Part shown: one piece after another, positions 18,398-28,232 of the stretch
Numbering within the stretch: position 1 is the first letter of the stretch
How the letters are laid out: each line of letters begins with the position of its first letter
Assembly (NCBI GenBank): GCA_019828595.1
Contig: JAHQRK010000021.1
Span: 1,364,001 to 1,428,000, forward strand
Source of the DNA: Aphanomyces cochlioides
Taxonomy: Eukaryota > Oomycota > Saprolegniomycetes > Saprolegniales > Verrucalvaceae
Reading direction: 5' to 3'
DNA: 64,000 nt
The notes under the pieces: generated by a model
The model's input: only the letters and a program-made list of their open reading frames with translations
Told to the model about the DNA's origin: nothing
Database searches by the model: none
Position numbers and translations under genes: made by a program

Positions 18398-19177
18398 ACC
18401 CACAGAAGATCGTTCAATGAGGTCGAAAAATATTTTTTTGAAAATATTGCAATACTTCTAACAATATATTTATTTATTGACCTGTCAACAATAGTATTGA
18501 TGGCAATAGATTTTTAGGTCGTTCAGGGTTGTAGAGTCGAACTGCGACCCTGAAGACATGACAGCAGATGCTTAAGCTTTGACCGTCTGGAGCGCTTCGT
18601 CTGCCTCGTTGTGATCCATTGATGATCCTTTGGATGCGTTGAGCACATACAGAATGGAGTGACGAACTACGCAACCGCGTGGCTCTATGAGTTGTCTGCT
18701 ACACTCTACGTCCAGTCACTCATCGAATCTGCGTTCGGTACCTCGAGCGTACTGTAATCTCTGAACGCACCGCATGGCCACATGGAACTCTTTGTCACGA
18801 TTTCCCCTTGCGCTGGTCGTTCCAACGCAGCTAGACACAGACTCTACGCATTCGCCGTCGCGAACCATCCAGCTCGGCAAATATTTCGCCAGCTAGCTCT
18901 GTCAGTGCCAGCGCCCTCGCCTCGAGGGTAAACTCGTCCAGTCCCGTTCTCTGCATATGCCCATCACTGGAGGAGCACGGACGGGAATAAGCGCTTGTTC
19001 CAATCACGGCGTTGGATTCGGTCGTCAATTTTTTTGGCTTTCGTCGTGTCGTGGTGGGTTTTGTTACACAGACTTTGGTCGAAGTGGGTCGATTGGCCAC
19101 TCGAATGGATTTAACCTGTCTTGGGGTCATGACAGTCCCCATCTCATCGTTGGATCGCTGGCCTTCACAAGACAAAT
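18398..19177. other. Intergenic region, no gene recognised
   Basis: About 780 bp between the SDR start and the first receptor. An AT-rich patch at 18425-18515 probably belongs to the SDR promoter. Open frames on both strands near 18830-19240 look like shadows of the receptor's GC-rich start. Confidence 0.4.
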
Positions 19178-20941
19178 ATGCTGCGTACCGCCGATGCACG
19201 GAACGCTCTCGCGGTGGCTCTCGCACAGACGCCGCCATCGGTTTTTGAGAATTTTAAGGACTTGGTGGACACGACGACGACGAAGGGAACGACGACGGTG
19301 GCTCCGACGACAACCACCGCGGCCACAACTGGACGGCAAAGCTGCCCAGCAGAGAGGACGTGCAAGTTTAGCTCGTTTTCAGGGGACTGCGTGACACCAA
19401 TCTGTCCATCTCAGGACGCGACGTCGTGTTGCATCGGGACGACTTTGCCACCTCACAAGTTGTGCTCAGGTGAACCAACAGGGGAGATTCAGTGCATGCC
19501 GGAATCCGCGGCCAATCTTGCGAGAGAGATCGCCGAAGCCCCACTCTGCCATCTCTCTCAGTTGCCATCAACAAAAGCCAATACTTGCGACGGCGAAGCC
19601 TTACTTGCAACGTGCCCAGACCCGACCGTGTCCTCGTGCAAGTTCATACTTCCAGCCAACAACGACTGGAACTCTGTCCGTTTGACCCCTGCGTCAAACG
19701 GTTCTCTACCATCTCAACTCATATGCCAGCGCAATGCGACTAACTTTACATTGTCATGCACGACGGCAACGACGACAAGAGCTCCGTCAGAGACAGCAAG
19801 TCCACAAGCTCTTGATGCGCCAAATGCCGCTCCTGCTGCCTCTGAAGCAAAGGCCTCCTCCTCAAACGGAGCTACAATCGGTGGCGTTGTCGGTGGTCTC
19901 GCCGTCGTCATTGCATTGATTGCTTTTATTTTCTACCGCCGCCGTCGTCGTCAACCCAACTCAAGTGGATATCATGCATCCACGACGCCGAAACAGTCCG
20001 CGCCAGCATCGCCACCAGCGCTTCGAACCCCCGACGTGATTGACGATCAAGGCCAAGTCGATTTCGACCAGACAAAGAATTTGCTCAAGTACCTCTCGAC
20101 TCGCAGCGACCTGAAAGAACTGTGGATGCCCGTGTCGACCCTCAAGACGACAGCACTCAAAGGCGGAAATCACATGTTCACCATCACCGACCAAAATGGC
20201 AAAAAGCTCGCGCTGAAAGGCATCGACTACGCTACGGCGTCGCCAGAGACTCGACACGGCTTTGTCCAGAGCATCCTGAGCATTCGAAGTGTGGTCCATC
20301 CACAGATTACTAGCGTTGCTGGCGTCACTTTGGCGCACAGCTACACGTTCTTCTGCGTGGCTACAGAGTACATGGAACGCGGGTCAATCGGCTCCGTTCT
20401 TCTCGACACGAAGACGGAGTTATCGACAGGCGACAAAGTCCGCATGGCTCTGGAAACGACGCGCGCTCTCCTTCATGTTCATTCCCTCGGGCGCATCTAT
20501 GACACATTGTCCGCTGACAAAGTGCTCGTGAACAGCAAGCTCGAGTGCAAGCTCAATGTCCTCCAGCTCATGAAAGCCATGTTTGACACCGTGCCCAAGT
20601 GCCGACAAAGCTATGGAGAACTCACGATGCCCTTCCTTGCGCCTGAAGTCCGTCGAGGCGGCGTGGCCAATGAGTCTGCCGATATTTATTCGCTCGGCGT
20701 CCTGCTTGGCTTCATCTTTGCGCGAAAAGTGCCATTCAGCCGCCTCTATCATGACGTCGGCTTTACTCGCGGCGATGTCTATCTCACACTTCATCCTGAC
20801 GAAATTCCACCATATGATGAACTCCCCGGAGCATCTCCTGAACTCGCTGAACTCATCCAAGCTTGCTGGAGCTCAATCAAGGATCGCCGACCGACGCTCC
20901 ACTCGATTGTCCAAGCTCTGGAACGAGAAAACCTGTTGTGA
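19178..20941 (+). CDS. Transmembrane receptor with TKL-type pseudokinase domain (1 of 3)
   Basis: The product has 587 residues. A weak N-terminal signal (ALAVALAQ) and a Thr-rich spacer precede a cysteine-rich ectodomain (about 56-195). One membrane helix (232-253, IGGVVGGLAVVIALIAFIFY) is followed by Arg5 and a kinase-like domain (about 320-587). Lys347 in LALKGID corresponds to the beta3 Lys, and APE (488-490), ADIYSLGVLL and the CW...RRPT end motif of TKL kinases are kept. The HRD position reads YDT (441-443) and the DFG position VLQ (461-463), so both catalytic aspartates are gone; the Gly loop is also not recognisable. Catalysis is therefore not expected; a scaffold or allosteric signalling role is inferred. 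Weakness of the signal peptide leaves open a missed upstream exon. Confidence 0.82.
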   Translation: MLRTADARNALAVALAQTPPSVFENFKDLVDTTTTKGTTTVAPTTTTAATTGRQSCPAERTCKFSSFSGDCVTPICPSQDATSCCIGTTLPPHKLCSGEPTGEIQCMPESAANLAREIAEAPLCHLSQLPSTKANTCDGEALLATCPDPTVSSCKFILPANNDWNSVRLTPASNGSLPSQLICQRNATNFTLSCTTATTTRAPSETASPQALDAPNAAPAASEAKASSSNGATIGGVVGGLAVVIALIAFIFYRRRRRQPNSSGYHASTTPKQSAPASPPALRTPDVIDDQGQVDFDQTKNLLKYLSTRSDLKELWMPVSTLKTTALKGGNHMFTITDQNGKKLALKGIDYATASPETRHGFVQSILSIRSVVHPQITSVAGVTLAHSYTFFCVATEYMERGSIGSVLLDTKTELSTGDKVRMALETTRALLHVHSLGRIYDTLSADKVLVNSKLECKLNVLQLMKAMFDTVPKCRQSYGELTMPFLAPEVRRGGVANESADIYSLGVLLGFIFARKVPFSRLYHDVGFTRGDVYLTLHPDEIPPYDELPGASPELAELIQACWSSIKDRRPTLHSIVQALERENLL

Positions 20942-21864
20942 GTCTTCATTTAATCGTAATGCACCGAATGCTTCAACCCTTTCATTGACAAAGAACATCA
21001 TGAACTCTTGATCGCTGTCGCGCAGGGGTCAGAAGGGGTTTCAAAGTCGGAGATCCTCCATCAAAGCGGTGGAAGATGTGAAATCTCCTGGAGACAAAGA
21101 CAAGAACGAGATGGAACCGCAAGTCATCTGCTCGTTCCTCCTCTTGACTTTGCCGACAGTTGAAGTTCATGAATCAAAGATTTCCGATAGACATTTCATA
21201 GATGTGAGATATTCTTAATTGGGGTTTAATTGTGTTCTTAAACTGCTCTGTAGATTATAAGAACATTTAAAGACATTTAAGAACGAATAGGAAGACCAAG
21301 ACAACAAACGACGTTTGTCCATGTGCACAATCGCTTGCTTGATTCAAAGGCTCACGCGCTCCAGGAGTCAGCGTTTGATGACATGTCGACGACGACTACA
21401 ACGTAGGCGACGTGGACTCCATTGAATTAGGCAGATGTTGACAAATCAAGCTGGCAATGCAGAAGAGCAACGTTGATGAAGGTGAATGGACGGTCGAAAA
21501 AGCACCCAATTCTGGGTTCTTTATCTCACTGGAGACAATGAGAGGTGGAGAGAAAGCGATGGGGCGTTACCATGTACGTTTGATATCTTTCCTTCAAGGA
21601 CGTAAAGGCCGTAGAAACAAGTTCCGAGTTGGACATGTCATCGAGAATTGTGGGTTTGTCCACCATGCAAATATTTGGCGTCCAATTTGGAATCCTGTGA
21701 TTGGATTCTCAAATAAAAAATAGAAAATAAATAAGAAAATGAATAATTAATAATTTTGATATGGGAGTTTGTATGAAGTATTTAATGAATACATCGGAGT
21801 TTTCTGATTGGCCGGAAATTCTCACGTCGCAAATGTCAACAACTCGGTTTTTGTCCATCATTAC
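20942..21864. other. Intergenic region between receptors 1 and 2
   Basis: About 920 bp. It holds one motif copy at 21190-21207 and an AT-rich run at 21715-21780, probably promoter of the next gene. An 88-codon open frame at 21457-21723 has no supporting feature and is not called. Confidence 0.4.
21190..21207. repeat. Degenerate copy of the dispersed motif
   Basis: GACATTTCATAGATGTGA, inverted relative to the consensus, about 250 nt past the stop of receptor 1. Confidence 0.5.
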
Positions 21865-23408
21865 ATGGTTTGCCGGAAGAGTCTTGCCGCGTTGTCGGCG
21901 GCGCTCTTTGCCGCTGTTCAAGCCACAGACAGTACGATGCTGCGAGATTATGCGTGTATGCACTCATGCTTGGTGTAGATAGCACAGAAGCGTCATGTTT
22001 ATTCGATTGCGCGTCAACAAACACAACCTTATGCGACAGCTTGACGTCCGACTTGCAATCCTGCGCGCCGTTCCAAGCGATTTGCCCAAATGTCACGACG
22101 CAGTGCACTCTACAGCTTGACGATACCATAACACTACCCTGGACGAACGATACGCAGGTTGTCCGGGGGTGTCGTATTCCTCAAAAGGCATTCACGACCG
22201 TCTTGGCCTGCTTCAACTCATCATTCAATGGATCCCTCGACTCATATTTGCCACCACAGCTGACAGACGACAGCATCACCTTTCCACCGACAGGTGAGCC
22301 CATTGTGAATGGAACGATCGCCCCATCAGATATCTCGACAAAGTCTTCATCATCCTCGACGCAAAATACAATCATCGGGGTTGTCGGTGGCATCTTGGCT
22401 CTTGCTGCTCTTTCGCTCTTGTTCATCTATCAACGGCGGCGGCGACTATTTGGTAGCAACCAACCAAAGGATGCACAAGAAGCTCTCGAAGAGGCCATCG
22501 ATGTCGAAGGATACATTCTCTCAGCATCGCCGAAACACAATCCAAGGTCATTCGTTGAGTCTTTGCCAAGTGAGAAAGCCTTTCAGTCCCTGTGGCTCAA
22601 TGTCGATGGCGCTCGGACACCGCCTTTGAAAGGCAGCCATGGTCTTCTTCAGGTCACATTGGAAGGCCACAAGTACGTTCTCAAGGGCATCGATACCTCG
22701 ACGACGTCTGAAGCCAATCTGTTTGCCTTCTCTCAAGCTGCTCAGTCTCTCCTGGCCCTTCCTAGTCATGCCAATGTCACGCGAATCTTTGGTGTGGCTT
22801 TCATTGACATGTCTTCCACTTTTGCCGTCGCGAGCGAGTTCATGAACAAAGGAAGTCTTGGTGCCATTCTTCTCGACAAAGCAATTGATCTTGACCAAGC
22901 GCAGAGACGACATATGTCCCTGGATATTGCAGCAGGGCTCTTGCATCTTCACGGTCAAGGTATCACGCATGGCCAGCTTCATCCCGAAAAGGCTCTTGTA
23001 CATGCTTCTGAAGCTCCAAGTGGTTCGTTTGTTTGCAAGCTGAACGCTTTTGCCCTCATGGATCAAACTTTCGTGGCCAATCGTCAATGTCCAATACGTC
23101 TTGGCGCTATGCTGGTTCCATACCTGGCTCCTGAGCAGCGACAAGGCGGCCAAGACAGTTCCATGGCTTCTGATGTTTACGCTCTTGGGGTCATTGTCGC
23201 TCAGATTTTGACTCGGAAGATGCCATTCGAGCACATTTATCACACTCACGGCTTCGTGCGTGGCGATCTTTTCGTCCTGAAGAATCCATCAGCGTCCCCC
23301 TTTGAAGATCTGCCCGCTGATCTTCGTCAAGTTCTCGTTTCCTGCTGGAACGCCGCGCCGGAGCGTCGACCGTCATGCGCTCAAGTTGTCCAAGCGTTGC
23401 GATCTTAA
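21865..23408 (+). CDS. Transmembrane receptor with TKL-type pseudokinase domain (2 of 3)
   Basis: A short first exon (21865-21931) encodes the signal peptide MVCRKSLAALSAALFAAVQA; a 47 nt GT-AG intron (21932-21978) joins it in frame to 21979-23408, giving 498 residues. Without this intron the signal peptide would be lost. The ectodomain (21-150) has Cys pairs and many NxT/S sites; the membrane helix is 154-173. In the kinase-like domain Lys258 (YVLKGID) remains, HRD is replaced by HGQ (353-355) and DFG by AFA (379-381); APE, DVYALGVIVAQ and the CW...RRPS end motif remain. It is probably catalytically dead, like its two neighbours. Confidence 0.83.
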
Positions 23409-24109
23409 AGGAGGAGAGTATTTTAATCCTAAAAATTAATTTAAGCTTGATATTTGTATGCAATACAATAACCAAGGGACAAATGTCAAAATGTCTGACG
23501 GAGAAAACATATTAATATACCAAACTTTTATTTTATTTTGAGATTTGTATGTAATAAAATGAATTGTAATACATTGTCAGAGTACTTGGCATCAGACATT
23601 GCATGAGAACGCCTCAGGATCCCGCCTCCAGCAGCCAGCGAGAGCGTCTAGAGCTCGTGAAGGCGCTCCTGTGGAACCGTCCAGCGTCCTCGAAAGACTT
23701 GAAATGACCTTTCTATCAAGCTGGGAAAGTGTAGATGATGTTTGTTGCTCGTTCGTTGTTGTTTGGTTGTGTCCTCGGTCGAGGACGGAAGACATGTCTC
23801 TGTTTTTGTATTGTCGTACGTCGTTCTACCAGTCAAAAAGTGATAGTTTCAAGCATGGTTTGAGCTATTATGCTGAGCTATGGATTTCCAGAGGCTATAA
23901 GGCGCGAAGAGCGACGAAGATTCGCTCTTGGACGCGTCCTTATCAATGGAATCCATGCGTTGGACATGTCGGTGAGATTTCTAGGTGGAGACGTATTTTT
24001 GTCACTCCTCCTAGATATAAAAACGCGTTTTTATCTGCTTACAACCGCGTTTTATTGAATTTAACGTCATAGTAACAAAAACTGCACACTCTTCTTAGCC
24101 AGCAACCCC
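23409..24109. other. Intergenic region between receptors 2 and 3
   Basis: About 700 bp, AT-rich at 23410-23580. Several short open frames (up to 157 codons, 23599-24072) lack domain support. Nothing else was recognised. Confidence 0.4.
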
Positions 24110-25855
24110 ATGCGAGTCGGTCGCGCGACGCTTCTCGCGGGTATTCCGCTGCTTCTCCAGGCGCAGCAGCCGCCACAGACGACGACATTGACGCCTGCAC
24201 CAACGACGACTACAATCCAACCGACGTCGGCACCCACAAGGACGCCAGTGACGACTCCAGTGACTACTCCAGCGACCACTCCAGTGGCTACAACAGCACA
24301 ACCGACAGCACCAACGCCGACAGCGACACAATTGCCGCTCTGTTCACGCTATTGCATCTTTGAAGGCAATAATAATCCATGTGGAAGCATCGTTCAGACT
24401 GTCAAGGCGTGCTCAGCAGGTCCGACGTTTTTGGTCCAGTGCGGCACGACTGAATGTCGAGTTGATCCAGCGGCGAGAGGTCCAGTTAACTTTACAGCGA
24501 CGAATGCGTCACAAGTGGAGACAATCTGCGGTGTCAATGCCACTACAGCTTTTTGCCGTCCCACCGTGCTCAGTCCTGCAAATCCAACGCCGACCACAGA
24601 GGCCCCAGAAACCCTTGCCAAATCTCCTAGTACACCTGGAGCTTCGACACCGCCGCCCTCCTCGTCACAGGAAAGCTCTTCGTCCCATACAGGTGCAATC
24701 ATCGGTGGAATTGTCGGCGTGTTAGCCGTCGCTCTGATTGGGTTTGTCTTCGTCAAGCATCGAAATCGTCGTGCTGCTAAATCATCAGACTCAGGCGATG
24801 ATGTCGCCATGATTGACGACGTCGAAGCGTACGTGGTATCGCTCACTCCAAGTAAAGTCAAGCCAACTCACGGTGTGTCCGTCCTTACGCATGAAGAAAG
24901 TCTACCCGTCATGGACACGTCGTCGTTCGTGTCGATGGATGTTGTTTCCCAAGACAAGCGGTCGCTTCAGCAGATCCTATCGACTCGAGAAGACCTTCAG
25001 CCTCTCTGGTTGCCGCTCGAAAAGCTCGATACGAATCCTCTCAAGGGCGGCCAGCCTGACCTCCGCGTTGCCACCTACAACGGCAGCAAAGTCGCGCTGC
25101 GCTGCCTCGACTACGCCAACGCCAGCAGCGCCAAACGCACGGCGTTCTTTGCATCGGTACAGCGCCTTCGACCGCTGAAGAATCCTCACTTGACGTCGCT
25201 GCTCGGCGTGAGTCTCGTCAGCCATCAAACCCAAGCTTGCGTTGTCACTGAGTACATGAGCAAAGGCAGTCTTGGCTCGCTACTTCTCGCGTCCGACGAC
25301 CTCAACCAAAAGCAGCGACTCACCCTTGGCTTGCACATCGCTCTGGGCGTGCAGTACTTGCATGGCCGCGCCCTTGTCTACGGCGGTCTGCATCCTGACA
25401 AAGTGCTCGTGAACAACAACTTGGAAGCCAAACTCAACTTGATCCACTTGATGGCTCCAGTCTATACCCTCCGCCGCTTCTGCAACGCTTCGTGCGGCCG
25501 TGCCAACACGACGGCGTTCGTTGCTCCTGAACTCCGTCCGATTGATGCTCCATGGCCCGGCCATTCGCCTTCGACCGATGTCTACGCTGTCGGTGTGCTC
25601 ATTGCCCACTGCGTCACGCGAGACCAGCCCCATCGCGCCATCTACAAAGCCCAAGGTTTCGTCCGCGGCGACGCTTTCCTCCACCAGCACCCTGAAACCA
25701 AGCCATTCGACATCACTGGCCATGTTTCGCCCAAGCTGCAGCAAGTTGTGGAATCCTGTTGGCACGTCGATCCTGCAGCGCGTCCGTCTATCGACGCGGT
25801 TGTCTCTGCGCTCCATGAAGCTGTCGCGGACGCCGAGTCGGAACTGTTGATGTAG
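24110..25855 (+). CDS. Transmembrane receptor with TKL-type pseudokinase domain (3 of 3)
   Basis: The product has 581 residues. A signal peptide (MRVGRATLLAGIPLLLQAQQ) leads into a Thr/Pro-rich stalk (22-75), a cysteine-rich domain (78-150), a second Ser/Thr/Pro stretch and a membrane helix (196-215). The kinase-like domain (about 300-570) is the most decayed of the three: the beta3 Lys is Arg331 (VALRCLD), HRD is YGG (424-426) and DFG is LIH (444-446). The substrate-lobe motifs VAPEL, TDVYAVGVLIAH and ESCWHVDPAARPS are kept. Conserved fold plus lost catalysis in all three tandem copies argues for selection as pseudokinases. The ligand is unknown. Confidence 0.84.
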   Translation: MRVGRATLLAGIPLLLQAQQPPQTTTLTPAPTTTTIQPTSAPTRTPVTTPVTTPATTPVATTAQPTAPTPTATQLPLCSRYCIFEGNNNPCGSIVQTVKACSAGPTFLVQCGTTECRVDPAARGPVNFTATNASQVETICGVNATTAFCRPTVLSPANPTPTTEAPETLAKSPSTPGASTPPPSSSQESSSSHTGAIIGGIVGVLAVALIGFVFVKHRNRRAAKSSDSGDDVAMIDDVEAYVVSLTPSKVKPTHGVSVLTHEESLPVMDTSSFVSMDVVSQDKRSLQQILSTREDLQPLWLPLEKLDTNPLKGGQPDLRVATYNGSKVALRCLDYANASSAKRTAFFASVQRLRPLKNPHLTSLLGVSLVSHQTQACVVTEYMSKGSLGSLLLASDDLNQKQRLTLGLHIALGVQYLHGRALVYGGLHPDKVLVNNNLEAKLNLIHLMAPVYTLRRFCNASCGRANTTAFVAPELRPIDAPWPGHSPSTDVYAVGVLIAHCVTRDQPHRAIYKAQGFVRGDAFLHQHPETKPFDITGHVSPKLQQVVESCWHVDPAARPSIDAVVSALHEAVADAESELLM

Positions 25856-25937
25856 TAGATAATATAGAGAATTTCAACTCTTTATGGACCTCTTGGAACA
25901 GTCTCGCTATATTGTTATCATTCGAGCTACATAGCGC

Positions 25938-26427
25938 TTAGAAGCGGAGCTTCTTGAAGAAGAACGAGACACCAGCCGCCTTCTTTTCAGACTTGCAGGC
26001 GGCTTGGTTCAAGTAGCGGTCTTCGAAGACCTTCTTGATCGTCTTGCGGGATTCAATGCGGGCTTCAGGGGTAGCCAACACTTCGTCGTCCAACACCTTC
26101 TTCAATTCAATGTCGGCCACATAACGAGTAGGCATGATGTGGTTGTAGTTGACATACTTGACGAAAGGCTTGACCTTGGAGCGCTTGGCAATCTTCTTCT
26201 TGCCCATCGAGCGCGTGATCTTGCGAGGGTAGCGGTCAATACCCGCCACGATGGCGTGGCCAAACTTGCGGTCGCCGTGGCCTTCGTCGTACGTCTTGAC
26301 CACGATGGCCTTGCGACCAGCATATCGGCCATTCAACAACACTACGACCTTTCCGTTCTTGACACTACAAAAGCACGCGCGTCATTCCCTACAGCCCACA
26401 CAGTCGTCTTCCAACTTACATGCCCAT
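25938..26427 (-). CDS. RPL27: Ribosomal protein eL27
   Basis: A tiny first exon (26427-26420, ATGGGCAT) is joined over a 55 nt intron (26419-26365) to 26364-25938, giving 144 residues beginning MGIVKNGKVVVLLNGRYAGR. Family landmarks are the KOW-type N-terminus, GRKAIVVKTYDEG, FGHAIVAGIDRYPRKIT and the C-terminal KSEKKAAGVSFFFKKLRF. It is a component of the large cytosolic ribosomal subunit. A very short first exon is a common layout for ribosomal protein genes. Two CCAAT sequences lie about 80-100 nt upstream. Confidence 0.95.
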
Positions 26428-26497
26428 GATAGCTCTTTGAATGCCAGAGGTTGTTCCTAATTAACACAGCCGCCAGGAGCCAGCCAGGAAAAACCCT

Positions 26498-26525
26498 CCA
26501 ACCAATCACTCGTCTCAACCAATCA
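26498..26525 (-). promoter_or_regulatory. Two CCAAT boxes upstream of eL27
   Basis: The plus strand reads AACCAATCAC and then AACCAATCAA within 30 bp, roughly 75-95 nt upstream of the start codon at 26427. Confidence 0.45.
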
Positions 26526-26529
26526 AAAT

Positions 26530-27414
26530 CAATTTATTAATTTATACAGGAAAATCTCTCAAATATCATATGCCATTGATCTCACCAACAACTCTTACCG
26601 ATGATGGAGAGAGCCCTTCCCGCCATGCTCCAAGCGAGGCTAGAAGAGAGAGAGAGATAAAGGATGGGCTCAGCAATATTCATTGGGTTGAGCTTGATTG
26701 GAAGCAATGGTATGGAGTTTGAATCGAGGGCTACTGGCAAAATGGATAATATCCGAACCATGGAACGTATTGAAGGTAGGATTACCAGCGAGCTTGAATT
26801 GAAAGACCAGAAGAACTACAAGGCGGATCGATAGCATGCATTGCTCTCTTGCCATCGTGGAGATGACGAGTATTCAGTTGGTAATCTCATCATGATAGAC
26901 TGACTCCACTGGAGGATAACAGATATACTATTAATAGTATTACGTAATGAAACATAAATATCAAATGTCAGAGGTTTTGGAGTTAATCATTATTAGCCTG
27001 CCTACCAACGAGATAAACTGCCTTTGTCATGAGCTTTGAAGGATCAATTTGATACTTATAAGCGCTAGGTAACTCCTCGATGTAGTTCCCTTTCATGCGA
27101 GAGTGTTGTAGCGCTATCATAGCTCGCTCTACGATGAAATCTAGCGTCAAAGTCCATATAACATCTCGTTCATGGTATCGTTCACCTTGGTTACAGCGTG
27201 AAAAGGCAGGTATTTTAGCGAGCTCTTTCTTAACGAGCTAATGCTATCAACGTCCGCAAAAGCCATTTATCGTCGAATGCCACTGCACTAAATAGATTCA
27301 CGTGAATCCCCAAAGTATATGATTTATTCAGAGTTGAGGATAAGACTTAGCTATAATTCTAAAATTTTCATTGGCTGAAATAGTTTCCACCGCATATTCC
27401 TGGATCACGGGAAG
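26530..27414. other. Long intergenic region, nothing recognised
   Basis: About 885 bp between eL27 and the BuGZ-type gene, moderately AT-rich. A short AG-repeat (GAGAGAGAGAGA) occurs near 26645. No RNA gene, repeat arm or supported open frame was seen. Confidence 0.4.
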
Positions 27415-28224
27415 ATGGGGAAGAAGAAGAAGCGCGATGATGGCATTGATGAGCCCAAGATAGCACGGATCTACTGCTACTACTGCGACCGTGTCTTTGA
27501 AGACGAAAAGGTCCTGATCATGCACCAAAAGGCTCGTCATTTCAAGTGTAATTACTGCAACAAGAAGCTCTCGACGGCAGGTGGAATGGTCGTCCACGTC
27601 GCGCAAGTCCACCACGAGACGATTCTTCATGTTCCCAACGCAAAACCAGGCCGAGAGTCCGTCGACGTGGAAGTCTATGGTATGGAAGGCGTTCCAGGCT
27701 ATTCCAGTGCCAAATCCTCGATCATGGAGGATCCTCTGAAGCGAATGCGAGTTGATGGTGCTGCTCCAATGTTATATCCACCCATGATGGCACCCATGCC
27801 TGGCTATCCATATCAGTTCCCAGCTCCAGTTCCTCCGCGTCCGCCATTCCCGATAGGCATGGCGCCTCCACCGATGCTTGCTCCTGGCGCAGCGCCTCCT
27901 ATGATTCCATTTCCACCAGGCATGAAGCCACCACCACCTCTCAATCCACAGACCCTACCACAGACAACGTCCGTGCTTTATCATGATAGACCAGACTCAT
28001 ATTCTCTCTCTAGGCCGTCCGTTCTCCCTCCAACGACACCCGTGGAAGAAGAGCCGCCGATGCAATTCACTATGGCTCCACCTCAACCTGGCATCGTCTT
28101 GATCTTTCCCGAAGATGACGTTTCGATGGTACGTCCTTCTCTTCACGCTCTCCGATACTGACACGTTGATGCGTAGGAAGAGAAGCGTGCATTTCTACCG
28201 AAATTCCGTCGTAAAGCCCATTAA
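27415..28224 (+). CDS. BuGZ/ZNF207-type zinc finger protein
   Basis: Two exons (27415-28128 and 28177-28224, 48 nt intron) encode 253 residues. The N-terminus MGKKKKR precedes two C2H2-type fingers ([20 protein letters not shown] and [20 protein letters not shown]) and the block [20 protein letters not shown], all diagnostic for BuGZ/ZNF207. The rest is Pro/Met-rich low complexity, as in the family, where it drives phase separation. The last exon supplies [15 protein letters not shown]. In animals the protein binds spindle microtubules and Bub3 and also acts in splicing; the Bub3-binding GLEBS motif is not obvious here (the DVSMEEKRA end may be its remnant). Its stop lies 8 bp from the stop of the convergent MLO gene. 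Confidence 0.88.
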
Positions 28225-28232
28225 GTACTTGA

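Noticed and set aside
18831..19238. 135-codon minus-strand frame near receptor 1
   Set aside because: Overlaps the receptor start antisense, with a basic composition and no recognised domain. A divergent small gene cannot be fully excluded.
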